Source: Streptomyces sp. SolWspMP-5a-2 (GTDB lineage Bacteria > Actinomycetota > Actinomycetes > Streptomycetales > Streptomycetaceae). Taken from it: a stretch of DNA of 49,351 bases. The notes below the pieces were generated by a model. The model saw only the letters and a program-made list of their open reading frames with translations. It was not told where the DNA came from and made no database searches. The stretch is from the NCBI RefSeq assembly GCF_900091845.1, contig NZ_FMCI01000150.1, positions 1-49,351 on the forward strand. Reading direction: 5' to 3'. Position numbers and translations under genes: made by a program. Shown here one piece after another: positions 16,896 to 24,301 of the stretch (position 1 is its first letter; the number at the start of each line of letters is the position of its first letter).

Positions 16896-17963
16896 ATGGG
16901 CGGGCCCGCAAACCCCCCGGAGGGGACACCCGAGGGCATCCCCGGGGGAGAGGACGAATACCGATCCGTCGTCTTCGACGAGTCGTTCGTCCGCGCTGCC
17001 CGGCTCCAGGAGTTCTCCGCCCGGGAACGCGTCGGCGACCACGCGCCCGCCGTCCGCCGCCGCCCCCCGCTGCACCGCGGGCTCTCCCGGCAGGTCCTGG
17101 TCCTCGTCACGCTCGTCGCGGTGGCCTTCGGGACCGCGATCTACATGGGCATCCGCCACCCCTACCAGTCGTCCACCGCGTCCCTGCCCGTGGAGTCCCC
17201 GCGGCTGACGGTCATCCCGCTCGCCCCGACCGGCAAGGTCCCCGGCGCGGTCGACCCCGAGGACCTGTACGCGCACAGCCCGGCCGCCCGGTTCGCGATC
17301 GGCGCCGAGGGCGTCCCGCTGCCAGCCGTGCGGCGCACCGCGCACTTCTCGGACAGCCAGGTGGTGGCCGCCCTGACCACCGCCAAGGACTACATCGTGC
17401 GCTCCTCCCTCGACCCGGAGGTCATCGACGGCGAGAACGTGCGGCCGGTGCGGGTCCTGCTCGACTCCCGGCAGCTCGACCAGTTCGACGAGAGCTTCGA
17501 CCACCCGGCCGCCGACGGACGGCACACCCCGACCGGCTGGCTGGTGCGCCTCGACGCCACCGAGGCCCAGCTCGCCGACCGCCGCGTGAGGGTCCGGGGC
17601 ACCCTGCGGGCCGACGAGTCCGACGCGGCGACCCTGGAGGTCGTCGCCGACCACACCTTCGTCTACGCCCTGCGCCCGGCCGGGGCCGCCGCGGGGGCCG
17701 CCGCCTCGCTCCTCACCGTCCGGCGCGAGCTGCGTTTCCGGTTCGACCGCGACGACCTGCGGCTGCACCAGGCCCAGCTGGTGGCCTCCTCGGTGCAGGC
17801 CGGTCCGCTCTCCTGCGGGGCCGACAGCGCCAACCGGCTCCGCCCGCTGCTGGCGGGACAGACGGCCCGCGCGGGCGGCCCGGCCGGGACGGACCCGTAC
17901 GCCGCGGGCAGTCCGACGGCGCTCTGCGGCACGCTGGCTGCCGACGCCCAGCCGAAGGTGTAG
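16896..17963 (+). CDS. Single-pass membrane protein with SVVFDESFVRAA motif and large external domain
   Basis: The 355-residue protein has a short Pro/Gly/Glu-rich N-terminus, the motif SVVFDESFVRAA at residues 24-35, a basic stretch (RRRPPLHRGLSR) and one membrane segment at about 66-86 (VLVLVTLVAVAFGTAIYMGI). About 265 residues lie outside the cell, including FSDSQVVAALTTAKDYIVRSS, LLDSRQLDQFDESFDH and a beta-rich part ending before LSCGADSANRL. No enzyme motif is recognised. It shares the N-terminal motif and promoter layout with the preceding gene, so the two are probably functional partners that diverged outside the membrane. A role in envelope assembly is inferred from the neighbourhood. 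The 17964-18072 gap to the convergent peptidase has no gene. Confidence 0.75.
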   Translation: MGGPANPPEGTPEGIPGGEDEYRSVVFDESFVRAARLQEFSARERVGDHAPAVRRRPPLHRGLSRQVLVLVTLVAVAFGTAIYMGIRHPYQSSTASLPVESPRLTVIPLAPTGKVPGAVDPEDLYAHSPAARFAIGAEGVPLPAVRRTAHFSDSQVVAALTTAKDYIVRSSLDPEVIDGENVRPVRVLLDSRQLDQFDESFDHPAADGRHTPTGWLVRLDATEAQLADRRVRVRGTLRADESDAATLEVVADHTFVYALRPAGAAAGAAASLLTVRRELRFRFDRDDLRLHQAQLVASSVQAGPLSCGADSANRLRPLLAGQTARAGGPAGTDPYAAGSPTALCGTLAADAQPKV

Positions 17964-18072
17964 GGCCCGGCGGACGCCGCCCTGCCGAAGGTCCGGCGCG
18001 GGTCTCTCCGGGCCCGCCGGAGCGTGTCCCGGCGCCTCTCCCGCGCGGGCGGGCCCCCCGCACGGTGACGGG

Positions 18073-19194
18073 TCAGTCGCGCGGCGGGGTGTCCTTCGAC
18101 GGGCCGTCCGACGGCGGGCCGTCCTCCGGTGAGCGGCCGTCCGCCGGGGCCGAGCCCGTGAAGCCGCCGAAGCCGCGGCGCACCCGGCCGCCGAGGTCTC
18201 CCGCGCCGCCCGCCAGGTCCGAGACGAGCTTCATCAGCGGGTCCTTGGAGTTCTTCACGTTGCTCGCGTAGCTCGCCGCCGACTCGCGGAAGGAGTCGGT
18301 GACCGAGGTGTTCCTGTCCTCGTCGCGGCGGGGGTAGTGGCCGTCCATGATCCGCTGGTGGTCGCGGCTCTCCGCCCACTTCTTCAGCTCGGCCGCGCGG
18401 ACCGTGGTGAAGGGGTGCGACCTCGGCATCACGTTCAGGATCTTCAGGACGGAGTCGCGCAGGTCGCCGCCCGCCTCGTACTCCTCGGCCTGTCGGAGGA
18501 ACGCGTCCACGTTCATCTCGTGCAGGTGGTTGCCGCCCGCGATCTTCATCAGGCCGCGCATCGACGCCTTGAGGTCCTGCCCGACCAGCAGCCCGGCCCG
18601 GTCCGCGGACAGCTCCGACTTGCGGAACCACTCGCGCAGCGCGGTCACGATGGCCATGATCGCCAGGTTGCCCAGCGGGATCCAGGCGACCCGGAGCGCC
18701 AGGCTGGTCAGGAACAGCAGGATCGTGCGGTACACGGAGTGGCCGGAGAGGGCGTGGCCCACCTCGTGCCCGACGACCGCCCGCATCTCCTCCTCGTCGA
18801 GCAGCTCGACCAGGCCGGTGGTGACGACGATGATCGGCTCGTCCAGGCCGATGCACATCGCGTTCGGGCGCGGGTCCTGGGTCACGTACATCGGCGGGAC
18901 CTTCTCCAGGTCCAGGATGTAGCAGGCGTCCCGCAGCATGTCGTTCAGGTGGGCGAACTGCTGGTCGGAGACCCGGACCGAGTCCGACAGGAACAGCAGA
19001 CGCAGACTGCGCTCGGGCAGCAGGCCGCTGAGGGCCTTGAAGACGGTGTCGAAGCCGGTGAGCTTGCGCAGCGCCACCAGCGCGCTGCGGTCGGCCGGGT
19101 GTTCGTACGCGCGCGAGGAGATCCCCGGGAACCGCCTGCGCTGCCTGCTCGGTACGTGCTCGTGCGCCTCGTGCTCGTGGCCGTCGTCGGACAT
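18073..19194 (-). CDS. M48-family membrane zinc metallopeptidase
   Basis: The 373-residue protein has the zinc site HEVGHALSGH (HEXXH) followed by hydrophobic helices (RTILLFLTSLALRVAWIPLGNLAIMAIVTAL) and a downstream ELSADRAGLL that supplies the third ligand Glu and the helper Asp, the M48 pattern. Hydrophobic stretches around the active site suggest membrane association. The N-terminus is His/Glu-rich (DDGHEHEAHEH) and the C-terminus is Gly/Pro/Asp-rich. Related HtpX-type enzymes degrade damaged membrane proteins, but this is a distinct actinobacterial subgroup and its substrate is unknown. ATG 19194 is preferred because GGGGGA lies five bases upstream; ATG 19206 would add four residues. 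It is transcribed opposite to its neighbours. Confidence 0.85.
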   Translation of the reverse strand: MSDDGHEHEAHEHVPSRQRRRFPGISSRAYEHPADRSALVALRKLTGFDTVFKALSGLLPERSLRLLFLSDSVRVSDQQFAHLNDMLRDACYILDLEKVPPMYVTQDPRPNAMCIGLDEPIIVVTTGLVELLDEEEMRAVVGHEVGHALSGHSVYRTILLFLTSLALRVAWIPLGNLAIMAIVTALREWFRKSELSADRAGLLVGQDLKASMRGLMKIAGGNHLHEMNVDAFLRQAEEYEAGGDLRDSVLKILNVMPRSHPFTTVRAAELKKWAESRDHQRIMDGHYPRRDEDRNTSVTDSFRESAASYASNVKNSKDPLMKLVSDLAGGAGDLGGRVRRGFGGFTGSAPADGRSPEDGPPSDGPSKDTPPRD

Positions 19195-19294
19195 GTGGTC
19201 CCCCATGTGCGTCTGTGTCCCAATGTGCCCCCGGAGCGGGGTCCAGCCTAGGTGGAGATACCGTGGACGGGCAGTACAGCGAAGGAGTCACGCC

Positions 19295-19447
19295 ATGGCG
19301 CACAATTCCCGGGCCGTCTGGCTCGCCCAGGCCGCCCAGCACCAGGGGTCGGGCAACCTGTTGCGGATCATCCTGATCGTGATGGTCGTGGGGTGCGCGC
19401 TCACCGGGTGGTTCCTGCTGCGCGGGTACAAACGGAACGACGACTGA
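19295..19447 (+). CDS. Small single-pass membrane protein (50 aa)
   Basis: The 50-residue frame begins MAHNSRAVWLAQAAQHQG and has one membrane helix, LLRIILIVMVVGCALTGWFLL, with a basic C-terminus (RGYKRNDD). A good ribosome site GAAGGAG lies at 19281-19287, seven bases before the ATG. The gene is divergent from the M48 peptidase, about 100 nt between starts. No function is recognised. The clear start site, high G/C third positions and hydrophobic segment support it as real. Confidence 0.7.
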   Translation: MAHNSRAVWLAQAAQHQGSGNLLRIILIVMVVGCALTGWFLLRGYKRNDD

Positions 19448-19557
19448 GCGCGCCGGAAGGTTCCCGATGGCGGAGTCGGCGTGATCGCCGGGGAGGCGCC
19501 CGCTTACCATGGGCCCCACGTCTTTATCCCGCCCACACCGGATAGGTCCTGCCGAAG

Positions 19558-19722
19558 ATGAGCATCCACAGCGCCGCTGCCCAGCTGGTCACCCTCGCCG
19601 CCGAGGGCGAGGAGCACGGAGGCAACCACGAGAGCCTCAACCCCTTGGTCACCGGTGGCAGCGCCTTCATCATCCTGCTGCTCCTGCTCTGGGTCACCAC
19701 CCTCTTCAACCGCGACCGCTGA
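19558..19722 (+). CDS. Small membrane protein (54 aa)
   Basis: This 54-residue frame, [21 protein letters not shown]..., has one C-terminal membrane helix, [20 protein letters not shown]. Its codons are G/C-ending throughout and the hydrophobic helix is too regular for chance. The ATG at 19558 follows GATAGGTCC; whether it is leaderless or uses a weak GAAG site is unclear. It lies between the other membrane microprotein and nadD on the same strand. The two short proteins have the same topology size but no clear sequence match. Function unknown. Confidence 0.65.
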   Translation: MSIHSAAAQLVTLAAEGEEHGGNHESLNPLVTGGSAFIILLLLLWVTTLFNRDR

Positions 19723-19766
19723 CCGTCCCCGGGCGGCTGGCAGGCGAGGCCCCCGCACCGGGCCGG

Positions 19767-19772
19767 TAGGGT
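19767..19772 (+). promoter_or_regulatory. -10 box of nadD, leaderless
   Basis: TAGGGT is followed by 8 nt and the ATG of nadD, with no Shine-Dalgarno sequence, a common layout for leaderless Streptomyces genes. Confidence 0.55.
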
Positions 19773-19780
19773 CTGCACGC

Positions 19781-20476
19781 ATGGGAGAGCAGGACATGCC
19801 TACCGGTCCGGCGAAGGACACGGCGAACGGCCAGGCCGACGGCGCGCGGCGACCGGCGAGCGGCCCCGCGGGCGGCCCCTCGAACCCGGGCAGGCGCCGC
19901 CTGGGTGTCATGGGCGGGACGTTCGACCCGATCCACCACGGCCACCTGGTGGCGGCCAGCGAGGTCGCCGCCCAGTTCGGCCTGGACGAGGTGGTGTTCG
20001 TGCCGACGGGCCAGCCCTGGCAGAAGAGCCACCGCCATGTCTCCCCGGCCGAGGACCGCTACCTGATGACGGTCATCGCGACCGCCGAGAACCCGCAGTT
20101 CTCGGTGAGCCGGATCGACATCGACCGCGGCGGAGCCACCTACACCGTCGACACCCTGCGCGATCTGCGCGCGCTCAACCCGGACGCCGACCTGTTCTTC
20201 ATCACCGGCGCCGACGCCCTCGGACAGATCCTCAGCTGGCGGGACTCGGAGGAGCTGTTCTCCCTGGCGCACTTCATCGGCTGCACCCGGCCCGGCCACC
20301 AACTGACCGACCGCGGACTGCCGGAGGGCGGCGTCTCGCTGGTCGAGGTTCCCGCGCTGGCCATCTCCTCCACAGACTGCCGTGCGAGAGTCGCCAAGGG
20401 CGACCCCGTCTGGTACCTGGTGCCCGACGGAGTCGTGCGCTATATCGACAAGCGCGAGCTGTACCGCGGCGAGTGA
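19781..20476 (+). CDS. nadD: Nicotinate-nucleotide adenylyltransferase
   Basis: The 231-residue enzyme adenylates nicotinate mononucleotide in NAD synthesis. After a 40-residue low-complexity extension it shows the nucleotidyltransferase signature [15 protein letters not shown], then [34 protein letters not shown] and the C-terminal [13 protein letters not shown] (the ISST.IR motif of the family). The N-terminal extension is longer than in Gram-negative NadD; a later start is possible but no better start codon is evident. The LCP gene begins 17 nt downstream, so nadD, the LCP gene and perhaps rsfS form a unit. Confidence 0.95.
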   Translation: MGEQDMPTGPAKDTANGQADGARRPASGPAGGPSNPGRRRLGVMGGTFDPIHHGHLVAASEVAAQFGLDEVVFVPTGQPWQKSHRHVSPAEDRYLMTVIATAENPQFSVSRIDIDRGGATYTVDTLRDLRALNPDADLFFITGADALGQILSWRDSEELFSLAHFIGCTRPGHQLTDRGLPEGGVSLVEVPALAISSTDCRARVAKGDPVWYLVPDGVVRYIDKRELYRGE

Positions 20477-20492
20477 GCCGAGAGGGGCACCG

Positions 20493-22283
20493 GTGAACGA
20501 CCGATACGACGCGGGCTACGGGAACGACCAGTACGAGCTGGTGGGTTACGACGAGTACGGGCAGCCGGTCTACCGGCAGGCGCAGCCCCCGCAGCATCCC
20601 CAGCAGTACGACCCGTACGCACAGCAGCAACAACAGCAACAACAGCAGCAGCACCCTCAGCAGGGGTACCAGCAGCAGGGACAGCAACAGCAACAGGCCC
20701 AGCAGCAGGGGCAGCAGGGGTACGGGTACGACCCGTACGCCACCGGCGGGCAGCAAGGCTACGACCCTTACGGCACCGGCCGGCAGCCCGCCGCCACCGG
20801 CTACGACCCCTACGGGCAGCAGACGTCGTCCTACGACCCGTACGGGCGGTCCGCCACCGGGCCGCAGCCGCGCGTCACCGAGCAGACCGCGTACATCCCG
20901 CAGCAGTCGGGACCGTCCGTGCCCCCGCAACAGCCGTCCGCCGACGGGCGGGAGACGGACCGTCAGGAGACGACGGACCGTCAGGAGGGCGGCCAGGAGC
21001 CCGAGCAGTTCGCGTTCGTGGAGGAGCCCGACGGCGACTCCGAGGACGTCATCGACTGGCTGAACTTCACCGAGAACCGCACCGAGCGCCGCGAGGAGGC
21101 CAAGCGCCGGGCGCGCACCCGTGTCGTCGCGCTGGTGGTCGCCCTCGCCGTGGCCGCGGTCGGCGGCGTCGGCTACCTCTGGTACGCGGGGAAGCTCCCC
21201 GGGCTGTCGTCGTCGGACTCCGCCCGGTCCACCGCGACCTCCGCGTCGGCCCAGAACCGGGACGTGGTCGTCGTGCACCTGCACGACACGAAGTCGGACG
21301 CCACCTCCACCGCGCTCCTCGTCGACAACACCACCGCCAAGCAGGGCACCACCGTGCTGCTGCCCAACTCCCTCGCCCTGACCGACGACGACGGCGGCGG
21401 CAGCACCACCCTCGCCAAGTCCGTCGACGACGACGGCTCCTCCGGCACCCGCGAGGCCCTCGACACCGTCCTCGGCACCGACATCGAGGGCACCTGGCGG
21501 CTGGACACGCCCTACCTGCAGAACCTCGTCGACCTGGTCGGCAACATCGAGGTCGACACCAACGCCGACGTGCCCGACCCGGAGGCGAAGAAGAAGGGCA
21601 CCGCCCCCCTCGTCCACCAGGGCAAGAACCAGACCCTCAGCGGCAAGGCGGCCGTCGCCTACGCCACCCACCGCGCCTCGGGCGAGGCCCAGAACGCCCA
21701 GCTCGAACGGTTCGGGCAGGTCGTGCAGGCCGTGCTCCGCAAGATCTCCTCGGACGCGCAGGCCGCGACGGTCACCGTGCAGACGCTCGCCCAGATCCTC
21801 GACCCGTCCCTGACCGACAAGGACCTCGGCGGCTTCCTCGCCAAACTCTCCGAGCTGGCCAAGGGCGGCGACTACAAGACCGCCATGCTGCCCGTCCAGA
21901 GTGACGGCACCCTCAGTACGGAGGCCAGCGCCAGCGTCGTCAAGGACGTCCTCGGCGGCACCGCCAAGAGCCCCGACCAGGGCTCGGCCGTGCGGGTCTC
22001 CGTGCAGAACGCCAGCGGCACCAAGGACGACACCGAGAAGGCCCGCGTCGTCCTCCTCAACGGCGGCTTCACCTTCCTGGACGGCGGCACCTCGGCCACC
22101 CCCCGGGCCGCCTCCCAGGTCGTCTACACGGACGCCGACGACAAGGAGAACGCCTCCGAGGTCGCCAAGACCCTGGGCCTGCCGACCGGCTCCGTGACCA
22201 AGGGGAAGACGGCGTCGAACGCGGACGTCACGGTCGTCCTCGGCCAGGACTACCGGCCCTCCTCGGGCACCCCGGCGTCCTAG
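20493..22283 (+). CDS. LCP (LytR-CpsA-Psr) family wall-polymer transferase with degenerate motifs
   Basis: The 596-residue protein has a Gln/Tyr/Gly-rich N-terminus (about 1-180), a membrane helix near residues 210-230, an LCP-like domain (about 250-410) and a C-terminal LytR_C domain (about 495-585, AVRVSVQNASG). LCP enzymes move teichoic acids or glycans from lipid carriers to peptidoglycan outside the membrane. Here usual LCP motifs are altered: KSD replaces RSD, LLPNS stands where SIPRD is expected, and GEAQNAQLERF replaces the GDxxRxxRQ segment. From memory, the S. coelicolor protein at this position (PdtA, SCO2578) is a wall-polymer transferase needed for sporulation; its motif state was not checked. 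Start GTG 20493 has AGAGGGG five bases upstream. Confidence 0.8.
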   Translation: MNDRYDAGYGNDQYELVGYDEYGQPVYRQAQPPQHPQQYDPYAQQQQQQQQQQHPQQGYQQQGQQQQQAQQQGQQGYGYDPYATGGQQGYDPYGTGRQPAATGYDPYGQQTSSYDPYGRSATGPQPRVTEQTAYIPQQSGPSVPPQQPSADGRETDRQETTDRQEGGQEPEQFAFVEEPDGDSEDVIDWLNFTENRTERREEAKRRARTRVVALVVALAVAAVGGVGYLWYAGKLPGLSSSDSARSTATSASAQNRDVVVVHLHDTKSDATSTALLVDNTTAKQGTTVLLPNSLALTDDDGGGSTTLAKSVDDDGSSGTREALDTVLGTDIEGTWRLDTPYLQNLVDLVGNIEVDTNADVPDPEAKKKGTAPLVHQGKNQTLSGKAAVAYATHRASGEAQNAQLERFGQVVQAVLRKISSDAQAATVTVQTLAQILDPSLTDKDLGGFLAKLSELAKGGDYKTAMLPVQSDGTLSTEASASVVKDVLGGTAKSPDQGSAVRVSVQNASGTKDDTEKARVVLLNGGFTFLDGGTSATPRAASQVVYTDADDKENASEVAKTLGLPTGSVTKGKTASNADVTVVLGQDYRPSSGTPAS

Positions 22284-22292
22284 CCTTCCCCG

Positions 22293-22328
22293 CCCACCCC
22301 GGGTGAACCTCCGTTCACGTGGGGTGGG
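22293..22328 (+). terminator. Nested hairpin terminator after the LCP gene
   Basis: The outer 8-bp arms 22293-22300 and 22321-22328 enclose an inner GTGAAC/GTTCAC stem, 9 nt after the LCP stop codon. Confidence 0.7.
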
Positions 22329-22383
22329 CCCGGCGGTCCGTGAGACCCTTGGGGGTCATCGCCCGCCGACGGAAAGCCTTGTA

Positions 22384-22830
22384 GTGACCGCCACCGACCG
22401 CTCCATCGAGCTGATCAACACCGCCGCGCAGGCGGCCGCCGACAAGCTCGCGCACGACATCATCGCCTACGACGTCAGCGACGTGCTGTCGATCACGGAC
22501 GCCTTCCTGCTGGCCTCCGCACCCAACGACCGCCAGGTCAAGTCCATCGTCGACGAGATCGAGGAGCGCCTCCAGAAGGAGCTCGGGGCCAAGCCGGTGC
22601 GCCGCGAGGGCGACCGCGAGGCCCGCTGGGTCCTGCTCGACTACGTCGACATCGTCGTCCACGTCCAGCACAGCGAGGAGCGGGTCTTCTACGCGCTGGA
22701 GCGCCTCTGGAAGGACTGCCCCGAGCTGGAGCTGCCCGCCGAGGCCAAGGCCACCCGCGGCAAGGCCGCCGAGCACGCCAGGCTCCGGGACGCCGAGGAG
22801 GCGGACCGGCCCGGTGGTGAGTGGTCATGA
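22384..22830 (+). CDS. rsfS: Ribosome silencing factor RsfS
   Basis: The 148-residue protein belongs to the RsfS/Iojap family: KLAHDIIAYDVSDVLSITDAFLLASAPNDRQ..., then REGDREARWVLLDYVDIVVHVQ. RsfS binds L14 of the 50S subunit and blocks subunit joining in poor conditions. nadD-rsfS linkage is a widely conserved pattern, here with an LCP gene in between. The GTG at 22384 follows GGAAAG. The C-terminal 30 residues are Ala/Glu/Arg-rich. Its TGA overlaps the ATG of the next gene (ATGA), so the phosphatase is translationally coupled. Confidence 0.95.
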   Translation: MTATDRSIELINTAAQAAADKLAHDIIAYDVSDVLSITDAFLLASAPNDRQVKSIVDEIEERLQKELGAKPVRREGDREARWVLLDYVDIVVHVQHSEERVFYALERLWKDCPELELPAEAKATRGKAAEHARLRDAEEADRPGGEWS

Positions 22831-23498
22831 GTGCCACCGGTGAGGTGACCTCCGGCCGTCCCGGCCGGGGCCGCCGGCTCATCCTGTGGCGCCACGGGCA
22901 GACCTCCTGGAACGTCGAGCGCCGCTTCCAGGGCACCACGGACGTCGAGCTGACCGAAACCGGTGTCGCCCAGGCCCGCCGGGCGGCCAAGCTGCTCGCC
23001 TCCCTCGGTCCGGACACCATCGTCGCCTCCGACCTCCAGCGGGCCGCCCGCACGGCCGCCGAGCTGGCCGCGCTCACCGGCCTGCCGGTCACCCACGACG
23101 AGGGCCTGCGGGAGACCTACGCGGGCGTCTGGCAGGGGCTGACCCACGACGAGATCATCGAGCGCCACGGCGACGAGTACGCGGCGTGGAAGCGCGGCGA
23201 ACCGGTCCGCCGGGGCGGCGGCGAGCTGGAGACCGAGGTCGCCGACCGGGCCGCCCCGGTCGTGCTCGCCCACGCCGACAAGCTCCCGGACGGCGGCACC
23301 CTCGTCGTCGTCAGCCACGGCGGCACGATCCGCACCACCATCGGGCGGCTGCTCGGTCTCGAGTCCCGGCACTGGGAGAGCCTGGGCGGCCTCTCCAACT
23401 GCTGCTGGTCGGTCCTCGGCGAGGGCGGCCGCGGCTGGCGGCTCCTGGAGCACAACGCCGGCACCCTGCCCGAACCGGTCCTCGGCGACGACGACTGA
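22827..23498 (+). CDS. Histidine phosphatase superfamily protein
   Basis: The 223-residue protein has the catalytic LWRHGQTSWN (RHG) near residue 21, the second Arg in SDLQRAARTAAEL, the acid GLRETYAGVWQGL and the second His in VVSHGGTIRTT. This is the branch once called phosphoglycerate mutase; cofactor-independent phosphatase activity on small phosphates is more likely than glycolysis. The substrate is unknown. The ATG overlaps the rsfS stop codon by four bases, and no separate promoter is needed. No hairpin is obvious after it; the tRNA promoter follows at once. Confidence 0.85.
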   Translation: MSATGEVTSGRPGRGRRLILWRHGQTSWNVERRFQGTTDVELTETGVAQARRAAKLLASLGPDTIVASDLQRAARTAAELAALTGLPVTHDEGLRETYAGVWQGLTHDEIIERHGDEYAAWKRGEPVRRGGGELETEVADRAAPVVLAHADKLPDGGTLVVVSHGGTIRTTIGRLLGLESRHWESLGGLSNCCWSVLGEGGRGWRLLEHNAGTLPEPVLGDDD

Positions 23499-23526
23499 AG
23501 CGCCGGTGACCTGCCCCGCACCGGAT

Positions 23527-23556
23527 TTCACTTTCCGGCAGGTCGCAGGCTAAAGT
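23527..23556 (+). promoter_or_regulatory. Promoter of first tRNA-Ala gene
   Basis: TTCACT (23527-23532) and TAAAGT (23551-23556) are 18 bp apart and end 36 nt before the tRNA. Confidence 0.5.
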
Positions 23557-23592
23557 TCTTCTTGTTCGCCCCGCCGAGCGGGAAGAACACAA

Positions 23593-23665
23593 GGGGCTAT
23601 AGCTCAGTTGGTAGAGCGCCTGCATGGCATGCAGGAGGTCAGGAGTTCAATTCTCCTTAGCTCCA
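23593..23665 (+). tRNA. tRNA-Ala (anticodon GGC), copy 1
   Basis: The 73-nt sequence folds as a normal tRNA: acceptor GGGGCTA with TAGCTCC (one G-U), D arm GCTC...GAGC, anticodon stem CCTGC/GCAGG with loop ATGGCAT, and TTCAATT T loop. Positions 34-36 read GGC, which decodes GCC alanine codons, the most used Ala codon here. CCA is not encoded. An identical copy lies at 25589-25661. Confidence 0.97.
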
Positions 23666-23684
23666 CAGGACACGATCACAAAGG

Positions 23685-23712
23685 ATCCCGTTCCCCACGA
23701 GGGGGACGGGAT
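23685..23712 (+). terminator. Terminator of first tRNA-Ala
   Basis: The 12-nt arms 23685-23696 and 23701-23712 pair with one G-U around ACGA, and a TTTTTGTT run follows. This is a classic intrinsic terminator. The gap 23713-23893 contains a CAGAAT -10-like box near 23845 and no gene I can support. Confidence 0.85.
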
Positions 23713-23893
23713 TTTTGTTACCCGTCCGCCTGACCTTGAGTGCTTCGGGGTCCACAGGCGTATACCTCTCCGAGGGGACGCCCGGGGTCGTGCCGTGTCC
23801 GGACTGGTACTGAGGCGTCGCTGACCGTATTGGTCCGGCCGTGGCAGAATCAAACGGCCGGAAGGGGGCGCGGCCCGACGGGAGGGAGTAGCG

Positions 23894-24064
23894 ATGCCTG
23901 CGAGCATCCTCGGGGAGGTCGGCTTCCTCGACGCGGCGTTGACATCAGGCACGGTGACCCGCCTGAGCTGCCCTTCCTGCGGTTCCGGCCATGTCGCCCA
24001 GATGCTCGGCGACAACGGCGGGATCTCCTACGTGTGCACGGCCTGCGGCCACAGCTGGAGCTGA
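23894..24064 (+). CDS. Zinc-ribbon microprotein (56 aa)
   Basis: The 56-residue protein has four cysteines in two CxxC pairs, C26-P-S-C29 and C48-T-A-C51, spaced as in a zinc ribbon. The sequence around them is LSCPSCGSGHVAQM and SYVCTACGHSW. The N-terminal 20 residues are neutral (PASILGEVGFLDAALTSG). Start ATG 23894 has GGAGGGA seven bases upstream. The next small CxxC gene starts 3 nt after its stop codon. Function unknown; zinc ribbons of this size often bind nucleic acid or a larger partner protein, which is only a possibility here. Confidence 0.8.
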   Translation: MPASILGEVGFLDAALTSGTVTRLSCPSCGSGHVAQMLGDNGGISYVCTACGHSWS

Positions 24065-24067
24065 TCG

Positions 24068-24301
24068 ATGGGTGCACACAGGCGAAAGTGCGACTGGTGC
24101 GGCAGCGGGACGCCGATCGTGCGGGACATGGAGCCGGTCAACCCCGACTACCAGTACTGGTGCGAGGAATGCGCGCGGGCGCTGATCATAAAAGGCGACC
24201 CGATCGAGACGTACCGCGAGCTGGAGGGCGAACCGATCTACGGCCGCCTCCTGGAGGAGCACTGCACCCTCAAGCGGTTCTACTCGTTCGTGACGGCGTG
24301 A
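24068..24301 (+). CDS. Small CxxC protein (77 aa), partner of the zinc-ribbon gene
   Basis: The 77-residue protein has two CxxC pairs, C8-D-W-C11 and C32-E-E-C35, and probably binds one zinc. The second half is acidic and alpha-helical (IETYRELEGEPIYGRLLEEH) with a final FYSFVTA. ATG 24068 lies 3 nt after the stop codon of the previous gene, so coupled translation is likely. Its last 32 bases overlap the 3' end of the convergent membrane glycosyltransferase gene. The family is not recognised beyond this; the two microproteins probably act together. Confidence 0.75.
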   Translation: MGAHRRKCDWCGSGTPIVRDMEPVNPDYQYWCEECARALIIKGDPIETYRELEGEPIYGRLLEEHCTLKRFYSFVTA

